From assembly GCF_002979455.1 (NCBI RefSeq), contig NZ_PCOU01000002.1, positions 1-64,000 on the forward strand: DNA of 64,000 nt, in the 5' to 3' direction. The position numbers were made by a program, and so were the translations under genes. Position 1 is the first letter of the stretch. Each line of letters begins with the position of its first letter. This document shows positions 37,045-46,400 of the stretch, piece after piece. This DNA comes from Chryseobacterium sp. MYb7 (lineage in GTDB: Bacteria > Bacteroidota > Bacteroidia > Flavobacteriales > Weeksellaceae). The notes beneath the pieces are model-generated. The model did no database searches, was not told the origin of the DNA, and was given only the letters and a program-made list of their open reading frames with translations.

Positions 37045-38110
37045 AATGGGAAGGAGTGGTTATTTCAACTTTAAAAATATTGTTTTCCTGTGAAACCCGA
37101 AAGGTAGATTTTCCTTGATAATGAAATTGTAATTGTCTTTGTATATTCTGCAGTCCAATTCCTTTTTCGTTATCTGCCGGGCTTTCAAAAAAAGTATTTT
37201 CAATTTTAAAAACAGAAGACTGCTTACTCGTTTCTATTTCAATCTTTATTTCTGTTGTTTCTGAATTTTTTCCTGCTCCGTGTTTAAAAGCATTTTCTAC
37301 TAAAGTGAGATATAGCAGTGGTGGAATTGTGTTCTGGGAGCCTAATAGAAAATGTTTCTCAATTTTTAATCTTTCATCATGATAGCGGAGACTTTCCAGA
37401 GCTATATAATGATCGATAATATTCAGTTCATTAGAGATTGCTACCCATTTTTTTTGCCCTTTGTACAGAATATAATCCAGAATATCAGAAAGCTGGCTGA
37501 TAGATTGAGGGGTTTTATCAGAATGATTAACAGACAGGGAATAAATATTATTCAGGGTATTAAAAAGAAAATGAGGATTGAGCTGGGATTTGAGTGATTG
37601 GAGTTCCAGTTCGGTTTTTTCCTTCTGCAGTTTGATAGTACGTTCCTTTTCATCTTTATACCTTATGATAAACATGATTGAGATAAAAATAAATGCACCG
37701 CTGATAATCGGAAAGGTATAATGAAGAAGCAGGTAAGGAATATCTGTGAAAATTTCAAAAGGGGTATCTTTCAATAATTCATTAATGAATAGTGGTTCTG
37801 CAATATAAACGATAAAAAACCGATTAATGACAGAAATAATATAAAGGCTGAGAAGAATAGACAGTATTAATTCAGCATACTTTTTCTGATCAAAGAAATG
37901 ACGGATCAGAACAAAATAAATAAAATTGGCTCCCGCAATCTGGAAAATCCAATGGCAAAAATTATAAATAATCAATCCTTTGGTAGCTTCACTATCATAG
38001 TCTTCAGACATTCTTACCGTTCCGAATAAAAATAAAGCCGTCCAGAAAAGCAGCTGGAAGTATAGTGTTTGTCTGATCTGAATTTCTGACGGAGTTTTCA
38101 TCATCCTCAA
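37037..38110 (-). CDS. LytS-like sensor histidine kinase
   Basis: A 357-residue kinase with four membrane helices in the first 160 residues and no large periplasmic domain. A short coiled-coil linker leads to the His_kinase (PF06580-type) box SLKSQLNPHFLFNTLNNIYSL, with the phosphorylated His, and an HATPase with LVENAFKHGAGK (N box) and GIGLQNIQRQL (G box). It works with the LytTR regulator downstream (8-bp overlap). The ligand is unknown. Confidence 0.9.
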   Translation of the reverse strand: MRMMKTPSEIQIRQTLYFQLLFWTALFLFGTVRMSEDYDSEATKGLIIYNFCHWIFQIAGANFIYFVLIRHFFDQKKYAELILSILLSLYIISVINRFFIVYIAEPLFINELLKDTPFEIFTDIPYLLLHYTFPIISGAFIFISIMFIIRYKDEKERTIKLQKEKTELELQSLKSQLNPHFLFNTLNNIYSLSVNHSDKTPQSISQLSDILDYILYKGQKKWVAISNELNIIDHYIALESLRYHDERLKIEKHFLLGSQNTIPPLLYLTLVENAFKHGAGKNSETTEIKIEIETSKQSSVFKIENTFFESPADNEKGIGLQNIQRQLQFHYQGKSTFRVSQENNIFKVEITTPSHYD

Positions 38111-38287
38111 AAATATAAAATCTTAAGTAACATCAGAAAGCGGTCGTCTTAAATGCTTTAAAATAATGGCAGATGACATCATTTATTATATAGACTGCTT
38201 ATTTTGCTGTTGATTCTGAATAAGCTGTAGTCTGGATCCCATATCAGAAAGCAGTCTGAAATTTGTCAACATTTGCATAAAAAAATA

Positions 38288-39403
38288 ATGACAGAACGTT
38301 CTGAAAGGCTTTACGGATTGGATCATCTGAGAGCTGCCGCTATTTTACTCGTATTAATGTACCATTACCGTGCTTTTAAACATCCGGATTGGATTGACAG
38401 TATCGGAAGATTTGGATGGACGGGTGTGGATCTCTTTTTTGTTTTAAGTGGTTTTCTGATTTCAGGCCGGCTATTTAAAGAAATAGAAATTAAAGGGAAA
38501 ATCCATCTGAATACATTTTATATAAAACGTTTTTTCAGGATTATTCCGGCTTATTTTTTTACACTTTTTCTGTATTTTACATTTCCTTTTTTCAGGGAAA
38601 GAGAAGCTTTATCTCCATTGTGGAAGTTTATGAGTTTTACTCAAAATTATGGTCTGGACGTAATCAACCGGGGAACATTTTCTCATGCATGGTCATTATG
38701 TATCGAAGAGCAGTTTTATCTCATTCTTCCTTTATTCCTTTTGATAGTGATGCCAACAAAACTGTTCAGGTATATGGCAGTTCTGATGATGACGGTTATA
38801 GGATTTTCTATGATAGCCAGACTAATGGTATGGAATGAATGTATAACAGGAGTGGATACTGCTTCCTCAGATTTCTGGAAATTCTGGTATATGAAAATAT
38901 ATTACCCTACCCATACAAGGCTGGCTGGACTTGGAACAGGGGTTTTGATCGGATTTCTAATGCAATATTCTTCAAAGTTCAAAAAAATAGTGAATCACAA
39001 CGGAAATAAACTTTTCTTTTTGGGAATTATACTGTTGGGAATTTCTTTCTGGGTATGTGATGAGCAGGCTTCAAAAACAGCTTCTCTATTTGGATTTACA
39101 CTGGTGGCAGTAAGCTATGGAATTATCCTTATGGCTGCGGTTTCCCAATCGTCTTTCCTGTACAAATCGAAGTCTTATATTACCGCTCAACTGGCCGCTT
39201 TATCTTATGCTGTTTATCTTTCACATAAAGGAATTATTCATATGGTGCAGGAGAGTTTTGATTATTTTAAACTGGAAACGTCAGATAATATAAGCCTTAT
39301 GATTTGCCTTTTCGCCTGTATTTTGGGAGGTTTATTCTACAGATTTTTGATAGAAAAACCTTTTTCTATTGTTAAAACAAGAATTTTAAAAGAATCTGAG
39401 TAA
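38288..39403 (+). CDS. Acyltransferase 3 (OafA/YrhL-like) membrane protein
   Basis: A 371-residue integral membrane acyltransferase of the nodulation/OafA type. MTERSERLYGLDHLRAAAIL is the start chosen (ATG at 38288); the TTG five codons upstream is unlikely. Markers are HLRAAAILLVLMYHY (catalytic-type His), GWTGVDLFFVLSGFLISG, FYIKRFFRIIPAYF, and the conserved AWSLCIEEQFYLILPL. About ten membrane helices. Such enzymes acetylate extracellular or cell-wall glycans. No polysaccharide cluster is nearby. Confidence 0.9.
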   Translation: MTERSERLYGLDHLRAAAILLVLMYHYRAFKHPDWIDSIGRFGWTGVDLFFVLSGFLISGRLFKEIEIKGKIHLNTFYIKRFFRIIPAYFFTLFLYFTFPFFREREALSPLWKFMSFTQNYGLDVINRGTFSHAWSLCIEEQFYLILPLFLLIVMPTKLFRYMAVLMMTVIGFSMIARLMVWNECITGVDTASSDFWKFWYMKIYYPTHTRLAGLGTGVLIGFLMQYSSKFKKIVNHNGNKLFFLGIILLGISFWVCDEQASKTASLFGFTLVAVSYGIILMAAVSQSSFLYKSKSYITAQLAALSYAVYLSHKGIIHMVQESFDYFKLETSDNISLMICLFACILGGLFYRFLIEKPFSIVKTRILKESE

Positions 39404-39450
39404 TCTACTAAAGCTGTTACAAAGATTATTTACAAAAAGATCTTAATTTA

Positions 39451-39629
39451 TTTTTAACGCAAAGCTTTATCTTCTCGATCATAAAATTATAAGGAAGCTA
39501 AGCTGGAATCAATTGCATTGATTCTGATTAAGCGAACACCTATCATTTAGCTTCATCGCGACTTTGTCGCATTTCTTTTGCTTTCTTCAATATATTTTAT
39601 TTGAATTATTAAACTTTGCGTTTAAATTT
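39451..39629. repeat. Structured intergenic repeat, copy A
   Basis: About 180 bp with terminal inverted repeats AACGCAAAG (39456) and CTTTGCGTT (39614). It has an inner hairpin GAATCAAT-TGC-ATTGATTC and a second hairpin GCGAC-TTT-GTCGC. The same layout with different loop bases recurs at 41365. The sequence does not code. It resembles a non-autonomous mobile element or a folded RNA/DNA element. Confidence 0.65.
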
Positions 39630-39685
39630 TTATGGAACTTAAATAGTAAAGCAAGATCCACTTCTGAAACTATTCATAAATGAAA

Positions 39686-40726
39686 TTATTGTCCGTTTGT
39701 AATTGCTTTCAGAACTACATTCTTTATTGCAGCTTCTTTAAAACTCCAGTATTCGCGGTTTTCAGGCATTTGATTTTCAAGGATAACCAAAGTAGTATCT
39801 GTGGAAGGGAAGTGCACATTAAGGCAGGTGAAGCCATCACCAAGGCCTGTCACTGCATAATAATTCAGCCCAGCTTCTTTGATAAACCTCACATTATACC
39901 CGAATCCCATGCTTTCTTTTCCAAATACATCATGCTGAGAGCTGGTGGAAGGGGTCAGCATCTGTTTTTGAAACTCTGGAGACAGAAGTTTTCCTTTAAA
40001 TAATGCCTGATCCCATTTTGCAAGATCCTGTACCGTAGAAATAATTCCTGCAGCAGGAGCAATATCGTCATTCAGAAAAGACTCTTTTACTTTTTCAAAC
40101 TGATTGTTTTCGTTCATATAACCGGGAACGAGAGATTGATTATTATTTGTATTGTAAACAAAAGTATGATCCATTTTCAGTTTTTTGAAAAGAGAATTGG
40201 CCAGTTCTGTGAAGCTTTTTCCAGTTGTATTTTTAAGGATTTCTCCAAGCATCATGTAGGAAAGATTTCCATATTTGAACTGGGAACCCGTTTTGAAGAT
40301 TGTGGGTTTTTCCTTATCTGTAATCCCATGGGTATGGTTCAGGAGATGATGGATCGTAACTGTATCTGCCCAGGTTTGAGTAAGAGAAGGAAGATATTTT
40401 TTGATAGGAGTATGAAGATCCAGTTTTCCCTGTTCGGCAACCTGCAGAACCAAAACAGCGGTCACCTGCTTGGAGTTTGACATGATTTCAAACTGATCAT
40501 CTGTTTTCAACGGAATTTTTTTCTCAAAATCTTTGTAGCCATTGGTTTTCAAGTATTGTGTTTTTCCTTTTTGGGCCACCAAAACCACTCCGTTGAATTC
40601 TATCGGACTGGAAGCTGTGATAATGCTGTCAATTTTATGAGTATAAGCGTCTTTTTTCTGAGCTGTTACGGTAATAGACAGTAGGGTGGAAAATACACCA
40701 GTGAAGAGTAATTTTTTTATGGTCAT
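39686..40726 (-). CDS. Serine hydrolase, class C beta-lactamase family
   Basis: A 346-residue secreted enzyme (signal peptide ending LLSITVTAQ). The serine motif is S83-N-S-K86 within EIMSNSKQVTA, and the tyrosine motif is Y152-G-N154. The third motif is not plain KTG but a variant near the C-terminus (AVTGLGDGF). The general layout is that of esterases, D-aminopeptidases and penicillin-binding-like hydrolases rather than a proven beta-lactamase. It lies between two copies of the structured repeat. Confidence 0.85.
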   Translation of the reverse strand: MTIKKLLFTGVFSTLLSITVTAQKKDAYTHKIDSIITASSPIEFNGVVLVAQKGKTQYLKTNGYKDFEKKIPLKTDDQFEIMSNSKQVTAVLVLQVAEQGKLDLHTPIKKYLPSLTQTWADTVTIHHLLNHTHGITDKEKPTIFKTGSQFKYGNLSYMMLGEILKNTTGKSFTELANSLFKKLKMDHTFVYNTNNNQSLVPGYMNENNQFEKVKESFLNDDIAPAAGIISTVQDLAKWDQALFKGKLLSPEFQKQMLTPSTSSQHDVFGKESMGFGYNVRFIKEAGLNYYAVTGLGDGFTCLNVHFPSTDTTLVILENQMPENREYWSFKEAAIKNVVLKAITNGQ

Positions 40727-40838
40727 TATATATTTTTATTATTGAAAAAAGTAAGGGATGTAAGAAATGAAAATGATTTTCAAATATATGTATTTCCTCT
40801 TTTTCTTTTATTCCAAATATTATAATAATTTAGCCTCT

Positions 40839-41351
40839 ATGAAAATTAAAACTATTAGCCTTTCTATCATTTTTTTCTCTGTTGTTTCCTGTAAAAAAGA
40901 TAAAGAATACCCAAAATATGTCGAACTGGAATCTGGAAATGGAACCTATTCACTTTATATAAAAGATGGAACTTTTGAGTTTTTAAAAACAGAACATGTA
41001 AGTTATGATCAAATCGTAACAGCAACTTTCTCTGAAGGGAAATATAAAATATCAGGTGATGAATTGATGTTGAATAGTGATAAAGGGAAAAAATATATTT
41101 TCAAGATTGGAAATGAATCTGAACTGATCCCGGAAAAAATGGATTCTTTAAAAGATTTGAAAGGATTATATCCTGTTCAAATTCTTCATAACAATAAAAT
41201 GCCAAAAGAAATGGGACGTCTGGATTCTTTAGGAAGAAAAAATGCTTTGTGGCTTTATTTTAATGAAAAAGGGAAGGTGATTAACCAGCGGTTGTATAAA
41301 AATGGCGAGCTGGTGAAAGATCATTACAAATCTGATATTGTTATAAAATAA
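40839..41351 (+). CDS. Lipoprotein of unknown function
   Basis: A 170-residue lipoprotein from the ATG at 40839 (MKIKTISLSIIFFSVVSC, with the lipobox Cys at 18; 24 upstream residues in the same frame are rejected). The mature part has two beta-rich segments (YSLYIKDGTFEFLK, YKISGDELMLNSDKGKK) and ends with a MORN-like KNALWLYFNEKGKVINQRLYKNGELV. Divergent from the serine hydrolase. Confidence 0.65.
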   Translation: MKIKTISLSIIFFSVVSCKKDKEYPKYVELESGNGTYSLYIKDGTFEFLKTEHVSYDQIVTATFSEGKYKISGDELMLNSDKGKKYIFKIGNESELIPEKMDSLKDLKGLYPVQILHNNKMPKEMGRLDSLGRKNALWLYFNEKGKVINQRLYKNGELVKDHYKSDIVIK

Positions 41352-41364
41352 ATAATCTGCAAGA

Positions 41365-41546
41365 TTTTTTTAACGCAAAGCTTCTTTGATGCTTTTATAA
41401 TTTTTAAGGAAGCAAAAAGCTGGAATCAATAAATTGATTCTTTCTGAGCAGACGTATCATCATCCACCTTCATAGGCGACAAAGTCGTACTCCTTTGCCT
41501 CCTTAAAAATGAACGTTTGAATAACTCTTACTTTGCATTTTAAATT
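41365..41546. repeat. Structured intergenic repeat, copy B
   Basis: Terminal repeats AACGCAAAG (41372) and CTTTGCATT (41531, one mismatch). Arms TTTTTAAGGAAGCAAA and TTTGCCTCCTTAAAAA pair with one mismatch. Inner hairpins are GAATCAAT-AA-ATTGATTC and GCGAC-AAA-GTCG. The stems match copy A while the loops differ, which points to conserved folding. Confidence 0.65.
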
Positions 41547-41554
41547 AAACATAA

Positions 41555-41584
41555 AAAAGGAGCCATTTACAAGTAAATGGCTCC
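41555..41584 (-). terminator. Terminator of the SusC/SusD operon
   Basis: GGAGCCATTTAC / GTAAATGGCTCC perfect 12-bp stem with AA loop; T run on the minus strand. Confidence 0.85.
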
Positions 41585-41626
41585 TCGTCACTGAATATAT
41601 TTGAATGTAAAATTGTTTCTGTTTAT

Positions 41627-43090
41627 CTACTCATTCTGTTTGATTTGTGGGTTATTATTAATCTCTTTATTAGGAATCTGGAATCTGAATTTATCCGGTG
41701 TCAGGTTGAATCTTCCAAAAGTATGATTCGTTCCTGTGTATACTCTTTCTAAAGGAGTATTTAATCTCTTCATATCAAACCAGGCGTAGCCTTCACCCCA
41801 AAGTTCTATCCTCTTTTGCAATACAATTTCATTGATCAGCTCACTGCCTGACTTTGTAGATATCGTATAAGCTTTATCTCTTTTGGAGGTAATGTCGAAT
41901 AATACCTGTCTGGCTTCCGTTTCTCTTCCTTGTCTGGCAAGGGCTTCAGCTTGTATGTAATACAGTGAAGAAGCTCTGATGTAAATATAATCTCCTTCAA
42001 AAAGGGTAGGATCTTTAAACTTCCAGCTTACGTAAGGCGGATAATTTTTCGTTTTTCCATTAAAAGTATATGTTGCATTCTGGCTTCCATTAAATACTTT
42101 CTTACGGTAATCCGTTGCCGGAATAGCTTCGTAAAGACGCTTGTCTATCAGTTTACGGATCTGTGCAGCTCCCGCATATCCTTCATTGGTATTATCAAAC
42201 ATCGAAAAGAAAGAAGCATAATAATTCCCGATACTCATGGTGGAAATCGTATTATGAAAACCCCATATTACCTCAGGATTATTGATGTTGGAGAATCCGG
42301 TATTGGTATAATCATCTTCAGTCATAAGGACTACTCCCTGCTTACTTTCCTCAGCATATTTGGCCGCTTTGATATAATCTCTTGTTTCCAGAAATACTTC
42401 TGCAGCAATAGCTTTAGCAGTTCTTTGGTCGATCTGAGCTCTGGATGGACGGGAATAAGTATCCAAAAGGGAAACAGATTCTTCAATATCTTTCTTGATT
42501 TGTGTATACACTTCAGCAACCGTTGATCTCGGAAGTCCCTGGCTTGGGTTATTGGCTGTAAGAACCAATGGGAGTCCTGGTTCAGATTGATGTCCGTTAT
42601 AATCATTAGCGTAGAAACGAACCAGATAAAAGTAAGAATAAGCTCTTAAAGCGAGAAGCTGCCCTGCTATAGCTCTGTTTTTTGCGTTTGCATTTTTATC
42701 CAGGTTATCAAGAAGTTTGTTGATGATAAATATTCTAGCATAAAAAGTGGTCCATACAATCTCAGATGCAATATTGCTGGCATTGGTAGCCTCATAATTA
42801 TAAAACATTCCCAAATGCTGGTTGGTAGATTGGATGACATCATTGGACATCAGATCTGCACCCGCCTTGATTCCCATGATTCCGAAATCTGAGTGAACGG
42901 TAGTACCGCCGGCACCATTGCTGCGAAGGTCAAGATAGATTCCACCCAGTATTTTTTCCGGGCTGTTGGCGTCGTTATTCAACTGTTCACCGGAAATATC
43001 TCCGTCCGGTAATGTGTTGAGATCATTGGAACAACTAGTAGCAATGAAACTTATGGTTGCAGCTGTTATAATGTATTTTATTTTTTTCAT
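41627..43090 (-). CDS. SusD/RagB family nutrient-binding lipoprotein
   Basis: A 487-residue outer-membrane lipoprotein (lipobox SFIATSC, then SNDLNTLPDG). SusD hallmarks are early TPR-like helices (ILGGIYLDLRSNG, AIAGQLLALRAYSYFYLVRFY) and the C-terminal part (EIVLQKRIELWGEGYAWFDM followed by KRLNTPL). It sits on the SusC gate and captures substrate at the cell surface. It starts 10 bp after SusC. No glycoside hydrolase or other catabolic gene follows, so the substrate is not indicated by context. Confidence 0.93.
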   Translation of the reverse strand: MKKIKYIITAATISFIATSCSNDLNTLPDGDISGEQLNNDANSPEKILGGIYLDLRSNGAGGTTVHSDFGIMGIKAGADLMSNDVIQSTNQHLGMFYNYEATNASNIASEIVWTTFYARIFIINKLLDNLDKNANAKNRAIAGQLLALRAYSYFYLVRFYANDYNGHQSEPGLPLVLTANNPSQGLPRSTVAEVYTQIKKDIEESVSLLDTYSRPSRAQIDQRTAKAIAAEVFLETRDYIKAAKYAEESKQGVVLMTEDDYTNTGFSNINNPEVIWGFHNTISTMSIGNYYASFFSMFDNTNEGYAGAAQIRKLIDKRLYEAIPATDYRKKVFNGSQNATYTFNGKTKNYPPYVSWKFKDPTLFEGDYIYIRASSLYYIQAEALARQGRETEARQVLFDITSKRDKAYTISTKSGSELINEIVLQKRIELWGEGYAWFDMKRLNTPLERVYTGTNHTFGRFNLTPDKFRFQIPNKEINNNPQIKQNE

Positions 43091-43100
43091 TCCTGTTCTT

Positions 43101-46055
43101 TTAAAAATTAAGTTTAAAGCCTAAAGAGACGCTCGATAACAGAGAATAACGGTAGGCGTCAGAAACTCCCGTAAGTGAAGCTCTCGGATCATATCCTTTT
43201 CTCTTGGACCATAGGTATAAGTTGTTTCCAGTCACATAAACTTTCAGACCTGATAAACCTGCCTGCTTTGCAAAACCGTCAGGAAGCTGATAGGAGAGAG
43301 TAACGTCCTGAAGACTGATATAATTTGATTTGATCAGATAAAGCGTTGAGTTTCCGTTCTGATTCGTAGCGGTAAGATCTACTCTTGGTAATGCAGTCGT
43401 AGGATTTTCCGGAGTCCATGTTTTATCCAGATCCGTAGAATAGTTAGAACCATAGCTGTCGGAATGGAATAAACTTCTGTAAATATCATCATATCCATAT
43501 CCTCCGAACTGGTAAGCAAAATTCACTGCCAGATTAAATCTTTTATAGCTGAAATCTGTTCCGAATCCACCATATACTTTTGGAATTGCTGATTTTCCAG
43601 TGTTATAATCAGTGGCATCCTTATAATTGCTGGTAACTGTTCTTTCTTCCTTTTGAGTGGTAGGATTTATGGATGTACGGTACCACAAAGCATCACCATT
43701 CTCAGGATTTACTCCGGCAAATTCTTTCAGGAAATAAGTGTAACGGTCTCCGCCTTCTGCAAGAATAAACAAGCCACTAACCAGCCCTGTATTCCTTTGT
43801 TCAGCCGGTAATCGGGTAATCTTATTTTTATAATGGGTGGCATTGGCATAAAAGTTCCACTGGAACTCATCACCACGAAGAATATCCACACTTATGTTGG
43901 CTTGAACACCTCTGTTGGTCATATCTCCAATGTTGCCATATTTTACATAAGATCCTGCATTGGATGGAGGAAGAGGAAGAGCGTAGATCATATCCGATAC
44001 TTTCCTTTCAAAATAATCTGCATTCAGGGTGATTCTGCTTTTTAAAAGTGAAATCTCAAAACCGGCATTCAGGTTTTTGGAAGTTTCCCATTTTAAATCT
44101 TTGTTTCCCTGTTTTTTTAGAGACAGAACAGGTTTGTCATTTCCGAAGTTATTAATCCCGTAGATATCCTGATAAGCATAATAGTCTCTGGTAGATCCGC
44201 TTAAAAGAATGTTGTCATTTCCCTGCTGACCGTAAGAGGCTTTTAATTTTAAAGAATTAATCACGCTGTTGTCCTTAAGGAAATCTTCTTTTGCAATATT
44301 CCACGCCAGTCCTAATCCATAGAAATTCCCCCATCTGCTTTCAGGAGAAAATACTGAAGAACCGTCTCTACGGATATTGGCATTGAAGAAATACTTACCG
44401 TCATAGTTATACAATAACCTTGTGAAATACCCTTCTACAGCATATTCATAACCGCTTCCCGATAAACCTGTAATTTTTACCGCATTATCAAAAGCTTGAG
44501 AATCCGGTAATAAAAGCTGTTGTTTGGATCCTGATAATCCATCATCTTTTATCTTATTCAGTTCATGTCCTACAAGGAGGTTGAAGCTGTGATTTCCCAG
44601 TTTTTTCTGGTAAGTAAGCAATTGCTGGTGGTTCAGTGTATATTTAAAGTTCGAACTCTGCGAAATAGTTCCCCCTACAGAAGAAGATGTTCCTCCTTCC
44701 GTATTTCCGAACTGCAGGTTTCTTGTATTTTCAAGATAGGCTCCGAAATTATAGGTGAAATCAAGTCCTTTGATGATTTCATAATTTAAACCAAGATTAA
44801 GATTGGTCACATTACTTACGATCTGTGATTTATTCTTTTGAAGGTTACCTACTGGGTTTTCAAAAACGGCATAAGATCTGGTGGCTCCGTTAGGTCCCTG
44901 ACCGTCTCCATAATCATATAAAGCATTCCCATAGCTGTCATAAAGCCTTTGGTAGTTATTATCCCTCAGGAAAACAGGATAGAAAGGCGCAATATTTCGG
45001 GCAAACTGGAAAGGGTTGGAGAATCCGCCGGTCTCACCAAAATCCTGCTTACTATAGGTATAAGACAAAGCACTGGTTAATTTCAGTTTTGAGGTGATAG
45101 AGTAGTCTACATTAGACCGAATCCCGAACCTTTCAAAACCTGAAGAAATCAAATATCCTTTGTCATCCAGATAGTTAAGTGAAGTATATGATTTTACCTG
45201 ATCACCATTGGCATTGATGCCTACAGTGGCTTCTCTTCTCAAAGCAGGTCTGAAAAGTAGTTTCTTCCAATCGTCCTGATATAACAATTTTGCATCCGGA
45301 TTAAAAGAACCATCCTTTGATATTAGTTGATTAAAAGGAACATTATAAGCATCATATCCCAGTTTGGTTAACGCTGCAAGCCCTACATCATGCGGAGAAG
45401 GACCGGAAGGAACTGCTCCCGGTTGTTTCATCCTCGCAATTTCACCAATTCTGGCTCTGTTGTAATATGCACTATAATAATCCTGCGGAGAAGTATAAAC
45501 TGAATAATCTTCAATTGATCTGAAATTAACTCCTGTTTTTACATCGGCCTCAATACTTATGCCCTTGTTTTTACCTCTTTTTGTATTCACAATAATAACT
45601 CCATTGGCTCCTCTGGAACCGTATAAAGCATTTGAAGAAGCATCTTCAAGGAAAGAAATACTTTCGATGTCTGATGAGGCAATACTGTTCAGGTTTCCAC
45701 TGTACGGAATACCATCCAGAACAATTAATGGATCACTTGAAGCATTGATGGAACCTATTCCTCTCATTCTGATCGTTGGCTGGGAACCCGGCTGACCTGA
45801 TGAAATTACTTGTACCCCAGCTACTTTTCCTCCAATTCCCTGAAGAATATTTCCGTTTTGAAGATTAGAAAGGTCCTTGGCCTTCAAGGACTGTACAGAT
45901 CCTGTGATCTCTTCTTTTTTCTGCTTTCCAAAGGCCACTACTACCACTTCTTTGATGGAAGTTTCGTTGGAAAGGCTGTCCTTACTTTGTGCAAAACCAT
46001 ATTCCGCGAATAGGAGTAAGGCCAATACACCAAGCTTGCATTGTTTCTTTTTCAT
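43101..46055 (-). CDS. SusC/RagA family TonB-linked outer-membrane protein
   Basis: A 984-residue receptor. Signal peptide to about 23, plug at about 34-155 (KEVVVVAFGKQKKEEITGSV, LIVLDGIPYSG, SSNALYGSRGANGVIIV), then a 22-strand type barrel ending SVSLGFKLNF. It lacks the N-terminal carboxypeptidase-like domain found in most SusC proteins, so the plug follows the signal peptide directly, as in RagA-like short forms. It imports oligomeric nutrients with SusD and TonB. A 195-bp leader separates it from a Cys/Met-rich ORF upstream. Confidence 0.94.
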   Translation of the reverse strand: MKKKQCKLGVLALLLFAEYGFAQSKDSLSNETSIKEVVVVAFGKQKKEEITGSVQSLKAKDLSNLQNGNILQGIGGKVAGVQVISSGQPGSQPTIRMRGIGSINASSDPLIVLDGIPYSGNLNSIASSDIESISFLEDASSNALYGSRGANGVIIVNTKRGKNKGISIEADVKTGVNFRSIEDYSVYTSPQDYYSAYYNRARIGEIARMKQPGAVPSGPSPHDVGLAALTKLGYDAYNVPFNQLISKDGSFNPDAKLLYQDDWKKLLFRPALRREATVGINANGDQVKSYTSLNYLDDKGYLISSGFERFGIRSNVDYSITSKLKLTSALSYTYSKQDFGETGGFSNPFQFARNIAPFYPVFLRDNNYQRLYDSYGNALYDYGDGQGPNGATRSYAVFENPVGNLQKNKSQIVSNVTNLNLGLNYEIIKGLDFTYNFGAYLENTRNLQFGNTEGGTSSSVGGTISQSSNFKYTLNHQQLLTYQKKLGNHSFNLLVGHELNKIKDDGLSGSKQQLLLPDSQAFDNAVKITGLSGSGYEYAVEGYFTRLLYNYDGKYFFNANIRRDGSSVFSPESRWGNFYGLGLAWNIAKEDFLKDNSVINSLKLKASYGQQGNDNILLSGSTRDYYAYQDIYGINNFGNDKPVLSLKKQGNKDLKWETSKNLNAGFEISLLKSRITLNADYFERKVSDMIYALPLPPSNAGSYVKYGNIGDMTNRGVQANISVDILRGDEFQWNFYANATHYKNKITRLPAEQRNTGLVSGLFILAEGGDRYTYFLKEFAGVNPENGDALWYRTSINPTTQKEERTVTSNYKDATDYNTGKSAIPKVYGGFGTDFSYKRFNLAVNFAYQFGGYGYDDIYRSLFHSDSYGSNYSTDLDKTWTPENPTTALPRVDLTATNQNGNSTLYLIKSNYISLQDVTLSYQLPDGFAKQAGLSGLKVYVTGNNLYLWSKRKGYDPRASLTGVSDAYRYSLLSSVSLGFKLNF

Positions 46056-46114
46056 TATATTAATCTAGGTTTAAAACTGAACTGTGTATTACTGCTGATC
46101 TCTCTGTAAGAAAT

Positions 46115-46134
46115 AATAATTTCCTGCCTCCTTT
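46115..46134 (-). promoter_or_regulatory. Hairpin in the SusC leader
   Basis: CCTCC-N8-GGAGG on the minus strand, between the leader ORF and SusC. It may be an attenuator arm; no clear T run follows, so it is not a simple terminator. Confidence 0.3.
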
Positions 46135-46250
46135 TTCAGGGAGGATATAACAAATAGAAAATTAAATTTACAGGAGATGTACCCGGATGAAAGAAGCCTT
46201 GAACTCTTTGGCTTTAATTCCTACAGTAATGAATGTATCTCTTAAAAAAG

Positions 46251-46400
46251 TTAGTACATCATCATGCACATCATATCAAAGCACATGTTTTGAGAAATAC
46301 TGTTGTGCTGTGAAAGGGCAGGCATTCCACAACAATTTTGCTGTTCAGAAGCTGCCACCGTAATGGTGCATAGGTAAGAATTAAAGGTATTCTTATTCAT
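46251..46400 (-). CDS. Cys/Met-rich 49-residue leader ORF upstream of SusC
   Basis: An ORF with ATG at 46398-46400 and TAA at 46251. It starts MNKNTFNSYLCTITVAASEQ, continues QNCCGMPALSQHNSISQN and ends MCFDMMCMMMY. It has five Cys and eight Met in 49 residues, with both types clustered near the end. It lies 195 bp upstream of SusC on the same strand, after a 15-bp palindrome. Such bias fits a leader peptide whose translation senses charged Cys or Met tRNA, or a metal or thiol-related peptide; sulfur control of the SusC/D operon is the inference. A neighbouring frame (46174-46275, ending FKASFIRVHLL) is also protein-like, so a decayed gene is the alternative. Confidence 0.5.
   Translation of the reverse strand: MNKNTFNSYLCTITVAASEQQNCCGMPALSQHNSISQNMCFDMMCMMMY

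Noticed and set aside
39686..41351. Composite transposon bounded by the two structured repeats
   Set aside because: The repeats code for nothing and the genes inside are ordinary single-copy types with no transfer signs; dispersed repeats by chance on both sides is simpler.
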